Assembly: GCA_946807835.1 (NCBI GenBank)
Contig: OX327694.1
Coordinates: 8,630,001-8,694,000, forward strand
Length of the DNA stretch: 64,000 nucleotides
Origin: Ailanthus altissimus
Taxonomy: Eukaryota > Streptophyta > Magnoliopsida > Sapindales > Simaroubaceae
Direction: 5' to 3'
In this document: piece after piece, positions 58,343 to 64,000 of the stretch
Numbering within the stretch: the first letter of the stretch is position 1
Layout of the letters: every line of letters begins with the position of its first letter
Translations under genes and position numbers: made by a program
Notes under the pieces: generated by a model
Seen by the model: only the letters and a program-made list of their open reading frames with translations
Told to the model about the DNA's origin: nothing
The model's database searches: none

Positions 58343-58794
58343 TTGTATGTTAGAGGTAGAACAAAAAAAAAAGACACTGATAAGAATGAAAACAGAAATA
58401 AATTTAGGTCTAAATTAATAATAGGTTCTAGAAAATACTATTACTGTGGTAAAGAGGGTTACTTAAGAAGAAACTGTTATAAGAGATTTAAGAAAAGAAA
58501 AGAAAAGAATAATAGAGGAGAAAATAGTAATGCTGTTATAGCTAAAGAAGATTATAAAATTCAAAAGCTTTGACAGTGTCTATTGATGAAAATCCAAATG
58601 AATTGGTATTAGACTTAGGGTGTTCATATCACAGGTGTCCCAAGAAAGAATGGTTCCAAGAGTTTAAAGAACTTGATGGTGGTAAAGTCCTTATGGGTAA
58701 TAACCAAGCATGCAGGGTATTAGAAATTAGGACTATTTCCTTGACATTGCATAGTGGTTTGAATAAGACTTTGGCTGATATTAGATTGTTCTAG
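58343..58794 (+). pseudogene. copia nucleocapsid knuckle and protease
   Basis: The zinc knuckle reads YYYCGKEGYLRRNC, so the first Cys and the His of CCHC are both Tyr. The protease motif is LDLGCS in place of the usual DSG, so the catalytic context is altered. A frame change lies at 58573. Confidence 0.8.
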
Positions 58795-58979
58795 ACCTTA
58801 AAATAAATCTAATATCACTTAGAACTCTTGATGATAATGGGTATACATATAAGGCTAAAAATAGAATTTTAAAAATAATGAAAGAAGCCTTGGTGATTAT
58901 AAAATGTGCAAAACAAAAAGGTTTATACATCTTGATAGGTCATACTAATACTGATGTTGTGTTGCTACCACCGTAACTA

Positions 58980-59904
58980 GTTCATTTTTAGACCATTCTG
59001 AATTGTGACATAGAAGATTAGGACATATCAGTGTCCAAAGTCTTCTAGAATTGAATAAAAAAATGCTTAATAGATACTGGTAAGATAAATAAACTTGATT
59101 TATGTGAATTCTATGTTATAGAAAAACAACATAGAATTAGTTTTAAAACTGAAATACATAAGTCTAAAAACATATTAGACTATATGCATGTTGATTTGTG
59201 GGGACCAACTAATACACCTACTCAAGGTAGAAACAGGTAATTTTTTTACTCTGATTAATGATTTCTTTAGAAAGATTTGAGTTTATTTGTTAAAAACTAA
59301 AGCTTAAACATTTAATAAATTCAAATTGTGGAAAATTCTTGTTGAAAAGCAGACAAATAAGAAGATTAAAGTACTAAAACCAGATGATGGACTTGAATTC
59401 TGTAATTATGAATTTGATATCTTCTGTAAATTGCATGGAATATTAAGACATAGGACAGTAACCTTCACACCTCAATAGAATGGAGTAGCTAAAAGAATGA
59501 ATAGAACCTTATTAGAAAAAGTTAGGTGTTTATTGATTAGTTCTGGCCTTTCCAAACAGTTTTGGGGAGAGGTTACTATTACAACTTATTATTTTATTAA
59601 CAGAAGCCCTATTAGTAGTATAGATTTTAAAGTCCTTGAAGAAATATGGACTGGTAAAACTGTTAATTACTATAATCTGAAAATATTTGGGTGTGCAGTT
59701 TATGCACATCATAATGGTGACAAGTTAGAACCTAGGTCAATTAGTTGTGTATTCTTAGGTTACCCTGAAGGTGTGAAGGGTTATAGGCTATGGAATAAAG
59801 AAGTTAGTAGAGTCAAAGTCATAATTAGCAGGGATGTTACTTTTAATGAACTTGAAATGCCTTGTTTGAAAAAGATTCAAGTAAGTGCAAGTATTACAAG
59901 TTAG
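58980..59904 (+). pseudogene. copia integrase
   Basis: The zinc-binding start has RLGHISVQSLLEL. The core shows MHVDLWGP near 59190 and a Glu-containing MNRTLLEKVRC near 59500, then a clean 135-residue frame ending in FLGYPEGVKGYR and further residues. Stops interrupt the first half. Confidence 0.82.
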
Positions 59905-60199
59905 TAATAGAATAATTTAAGTCCAACATAAGAGAAAGTTCAAATGGAGGTGAAGCCATCTAAAGCAGATGAACAATATGGCCTAAATTCTTTGAATGAT
60001 GCTGACATAGAACAATAAATTGATCAAATAGATGAAAAAATCGAGTTAATAACCCTGACTATTCACTAGCAAATTACCAAGTTGCTAGAGATAGAGTAAG
60101 AAGGGAGGTAAAGTTACCTACTAAATTTTCTTCATATTATTTAACTACTTTTGCTAGACTGTCAGCCTACGAAATTGATGAATTAGAATATTTAAACTA

Positions 60200-61740
60200 C
60201 ACTGAAGGCTATGGATAGTAAATATGCTAGAGAATGGAAAAATTCCATGAATGAAGAACTTAAATCCCTACAAAAGAATAACATCAGGACATTAGTACAG
60301 AAACCCATAAATAAAAAGGTAATAGATAGTAAGTGAATTTTTAAGATTAAAGAAGAATTAACTCCTTTTGACCTTATCACTTTTAAAACAAAATTAGTTG
60401 CTATAGGGTTCTCTCAAAAGGGGAGAATTGATTTTAATAAAAAAATTTCTCATGTTGTGAAATATACAAAATTAGAACTGTTTTATCTTTGACTGCATAT
60501 TTTAATTGGGAACTTTAACAGTTAGATGTAAAAACAGTATTTTTATATGATGATCTTGAGGAAACAATCTATATGAAATAACTTGCGGGTTTTAAGGATA
60601 AAAGTAAAGATGACTTGGTTTATCTTTTAAAGAAATCACTTTATTGACTTAAACAATCCCTTAGACAATGGTGTAAAAAGTTTGATACCTTTATGACTAA
60701 ATCTAGTTTTAAAAGAAATAGTTATGTTTCTTGTTTGTATTTTAAAGATCTAAGGAAGTGAATCACAAATATTTCTTTTATTATATGTTGATAACATGTT
60801 ATTGACTGATCCTTGTAAACATCAAATCAAGAAATTAAAAATTCTTCTTAAAAGAGAATTTGACATGAAAAATCTAGGAGAAGTAAAGAAAATATTAAGA
60901 ATGGATATTTTCAGAGATAGGTTTAAGAATCAGCTTATATTATCCCAGAAATAGTATATGAGAAAAATATTAACTAAGTTTACTAAAAATGATTCAAAAT
61001 CTATAACATACCTCAGGCTGCTCATTCTAGATTCTCTAAAGATCAATGTCTTATTACAAAAGATGAAATGTTTATAATTCTATATTCAAATGCAGTTGGC
61101 TCTATAATGTATTGTATGATATGCAATAAACCTGACCTTACTTTTTCTAATAAGTGTTTTAAGCAGGTGTATGTCCAATCCTGGAAAAGAACATTATACA
61201 GAGATAAAATAGTTGTTGAGGTACCTAAATGGTACAAGAGAATATGGATTGGTATATGGAAAATATGAGAATGGTTTAAATTATTTTGGCTATGTTGATT
61301 TTGATTTTGCAGGTGATAGAGACAGAAAAAGATCAATTATACCTTACATTTTTACTTTATGTAGGAGTTGTATTAGCTTGAAATCTCAATTGTAGCCTTT
61401 GGTTGCTTTATCTAGAACTGGAGCTGAATATGTGACTATTACTGAGGCAGTAAAAGAAGGTATTTAGTTACAAAGTTTATTAAATAAAATTAAGTTACTA
61501 ACAGAACCTGTCATTATTATTACAAATAACCAAAGTGTCATTCATCTCAATAGAAATTCAGTATTTCACGAGAGGACCAAACATATTGAGATGAAGTACC
61601 ATTTCATCCGAGATCTAATACTTAAAGGATAGATTCGGCTTAAGAAAATTTCAACAGAGGAGAACCCAGCAGATATGGGTACAAAAGTCTTACTAGTAAG
61701 CAAGTTCAAATACTGTTTGGACCTGCTGCATCTTGAAAAT
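60200..61740 (+). pseudogene. copia reverse transcriptase and RNase H
   Basis: RT pieces include LVAIGFSQKGRIDF (60395-60435) and the catalytic box as YVDNML (near 60785), where the second Asp of YVDD is Asn. RNase H pieces include VDFDFAGDRD and TKHIEMKYHFIRD (61575-61615). Many stops and shifts. Confidence 0.82.
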
Positions 61741-61836
61741 GGATAAATATCTATAAGGTAAGTGAGCTAAGAAGAATAGAAAAAAGATTTATTATTAAGT
61801 TGAATGCATATTCACTGTTGCAACCAAGGCGAAGGA

Positions 61837-62320
61837 TGTCGGAGATTGTGTAGTTCCAAAGTGAATAAGGAAAATTGCCAAGGACCAGATTGAAATATGG
61901 TTACAAGTAGAAATAAAACTCACCATTTTGAAGATATATGCTGAACGATGTCATTTCGTATTAGTATATGTTTGTGTTATTTGTAACCCTAATTGGTAGT
62001 CATTCATTTTGGTGTTATGAGAGTCTTTTGAATAGTTCTATAAATTTTCTCTCGTTTGAGTATTAGGGTTTTCTATTTCTTAGCGTGTGTTGTGTGTTCA
62101 CTGTGATTTCTTGTAATCAATAAATTGTATGAGTGAAAAATCACTTTTAAGTTGTAATATTTATCTTGATTGTGGATTAGACATCTGTTTTGAACTCGGT
62201 GAATATAGGTTTTATTTTGAAAACGAACTACTTAATATTTGGTGTTGATCATTTTTGTAATCTTGTATTTGGTTTTTGTGTTGTTAATAGTTTTCTAGCC
62301 TAAGTGTTAATTTTATAACA
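61837..62320 (+). repeat. 3' LTR of the copia element
   Basis: 484 bp, beginning TGTCGGAGATTGTGTAGTTCC, preceded by a purine-rich AAGGCGAAGGA. It differs from the 5' LTR at many sites, so the insertion is old. Confidence 0.88.
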
Positions 62321-62325
62321 CTTTC

Positions 62326-62710
62326 CTTCCATTATGAACTTGTTTCTGACCTATCAACTCGCTCATAGAAACATGACAGCTTTGTCAAAGTTTGCACTAA
62401 AAGTAACAGCTCTCAGGTAATTCAAAAAAATCCCACAGGTCCTCTTGATATCCTTTCACCATATCTATAAAAACTCAACATTTCCAGACTTTTTTAGTCA
62501 CCTTACAGCTTACCAAGGCATGTAAAATACTATTATTCTCCCTATGACATCTAATACAAATTAGGTTTTCCAAGACTTTTTTAATGGCTAAATTGCTGGC
62601 AACAAGAAGTATGCAAAGCTCTCCAAAGAAATATTTTAATTTTTTGTGGCATCTGACTCTGCCATATTTTTTTTCCACCACATTGTTATTTAAATTATTT
62701 AAAATCATCT
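62326..62710 (-). pseudogene. LINE reverse transcriptase zinc-binding (zf-RVT) domain, 5' part of the split LINE
   Basis: The minus-strand frame at 62708-62475 has the zf-RVT pattern: a basic start, FFGELCILLVASNLAIKKV, then CIRCHRENNSILHALVSCKV and KKVWKC. In LINE proteins this domain precedes the RNase H-like domain, here found at 56580-57157 beyond the copia element. No RT core is seen to the right, so the LINE is probably 5'-truncated near 62710. Confidence 0.75.
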
Positions 62711-63360
62711 AAATGTTTAAGTACATTTAGCTTAATTTCATAATTACCCACATTGTTATTTATCATATTTTTTCTAGTAAAAAGTAAAAAAGTCATCTTT
62801 TTGCTTCACAATCTAGTCTCTCTCTAATTCCTTGATCTCCCAAATTAAAATTTGAAGATGAAGGAACAAGAAAAGCCGTGCTTGGAATTGAACTGAAGCC
62901 AAATTAAAGTTATAGTTTCAAAATACATAGGTGTCGTGTATTAGAAAGGGGATATGGAGCTAATGTCCTGCAAATGTGAGTGTTTAGCATCAGAGGATCA
63001 CTCTCATAAACCAAAAGCATTCACAAAAGACGGCAATTTTGGTCAACTCTTTTTTATACTTCTCCTCAAATCAAATCCATCACTACTCTCTTTGTTTTGT
63101 TATAATAACAATAATTATATAAACAAATTCATTTCTTTTATCTATCCCTTTTTATTTTTTTTATTTTGGGTAAACTGCTACAGCTACTTTTTTTTATTAT
63201 TATTTTTAAATATGAAGCAGTATATATATTCCGAATCCATGTTCAGCATCAGCAGGCCAAAGCAAATGGACGACATGTCGTAGTACCCCGAATCATAGGC
63301 ACTCACTGACCTCGTTTTCATAAAGGAGCCGCCCCACACGCTTTGACGGCAAACTTTGAA
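62711..63360. other. Intergenic, nothing recognised
   Basis: AT-rich DNA without a supported gene. Short open frames at 62954 and 63184 have no recognisable domain. Confidence 0.5.
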
Positions 63361-63660
63361 GGATCGTGGCACGTGGTGGGCAGCGTGAGCCCTACTTTCC
63401 TATGACCCACCCAGACCAAAAAACTGATGTTTGACCAACCTCTGCCGCCTCTTCCTTTCTTTTTCTTGAGTGTCTCGTATCTATTTCTTTCCAACTTTTG
63501 GACACGTCATAAATTCCTCTCGCGCGGTTTTGGTTTCAGTTTCTCTGCAGCCGTACGCATACCACCGCCACTTCACGTCTTCTTTCATTGCTACTTGCTA
63601 TCCCCCACACGTGAGTTTCCACTTCCCATTCCCCACGCGCACAAAATTAAATTAAATAAA
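63361..63660. promoter_or_regulatory. Cluster of G-box and ACGT motifs, possible promoter
   Basis: Two perfect CACGTG sites (63370-63375 and 63608-63613) and further ACGT cores at GACACGTCA (63501) and TTCACGTCT (63572) lie within about 250 bp of unusually GC-rich, non-repetitive DNA. G-boxes bind bZIP and bHLH factors. No gene is identified here; one may begin outside the window or have a short first exon I cannot recognise. Confidence 0.35.
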
Positions 63661-64000
63661 AGAACAAAAAATATCTGACATTTAAAAAAAATACAGATTT
63701 TAATAATTTTAAAATATTTATTAATGTCTTTTTTAAGTAACAATTTTTATTTATTTTAATAATATTTAAATTAAAAAAGAGATATACAAACTTATTTTTA
63801 TAAATAAAATAAATAATTATCCAATAACAATATAAATAAAAATTTTAAAATTAATAAGAACAAAACGTAACTGGATGATTTTTTTTTTAAATTCCTTATT
63901 TCATTATTCATGGATGCATTCATGTATTCATGCTCTACTAATAAAATGAAATCGTAAATCCAGTGATTCGTATTGGTAGGAACTAAACTAATACAGAAAC
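63661..64000. other. AT-rich end of the window
   Basis: No gene or repeat recognised. Confidence 0.5.

Larger units (their letters stand above)
57163..62320 (+). mobile_element. Ty1/copia element inserted in the LINE
   Basis: 5' LTR 57163-57643, primer site at 57645, gag, protease, integrase, RT and RNase H in copia order, 3' LTR 61837-62320. Flanks are CTTTT (57158-57162) and CTTTC (62321-62325), a 5-bp duplication with one change. All genes carry stops. Confidence 0.9.

Noticed and set aside
63427..63678. Small overlapping frames at 63427-63678 and 63470-63655 as a gene start
   Set aside because: No recognisable domain, low complexity, two frames equally open; promoter-like DNA fits better.

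Overview
This is nuclear DNA from a flowering plant, almost certainly a eudicot. The evidence is AT-rich intergenic DNA, GT-AG (and some GC-AG) introns, a CCCH zinc-finger gene of the Arabidopsis SOMNUS/TZF4-5-6 type, a P4-ATPase locus resembling ALA2, and plant-type Athila, copia, CACTA and LINE elements. I cannot name the species. All family assignments rest on motifs I recognise; no search was run.

Layout: 1-5026 is the 5' half of a minus-strand Athila (Ty3/gypsy) element that runs off the left edge. 5531-6682 is an intact intronless arginine-rich CCCH gene. 9425-21765 (minus strand) is a 24-exon ALA2-like flippase locus whose first 13 exons read cleanly and whose later exons carry several inactivating lesions. 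22656-24560 holds nothing recognisable. About 24560-56352 is one old CACTA (En/Spm) element on the minus strand, interrupted by a nest: a decayed plus-strand Athila copy (34278-54761) which is itself interrupted by a much younger minus-strand Athila copy (37851-49906; 1438-bp LTRs differing at about 16 sites; TTTAG target duplication). 56580-62710 is a LINE remnant (zf-RVT and RNase H parts, minus strand) split by a plus-strand Ty1/copia element (57163-62320). 62711-64000 is non-repetitive DNA with a cluster of G-box/ACGT motifs and no convincing gene.

The most interesting object is the young Athila element. Between its integrase and its 3' LTR, where Athila elements often carry an env-like ORF, it carries two extra genes in sense orientation. 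One is a small basic cysteine-cluster protein whose layout recalls the cysteine-rich nucleic-acid-binding proteins of some plant RNA viruses. The other is an intronless, nearly full-length LONELY GUY (LOG) cytokinin-activating enzyme. Both are broken in this copy by a few small lesions (single-base-scale shifts and stops), so any activity would belong to other or ancestral copies. The unit looks like a retrotransposon that captured a plant hormone-activation gene.
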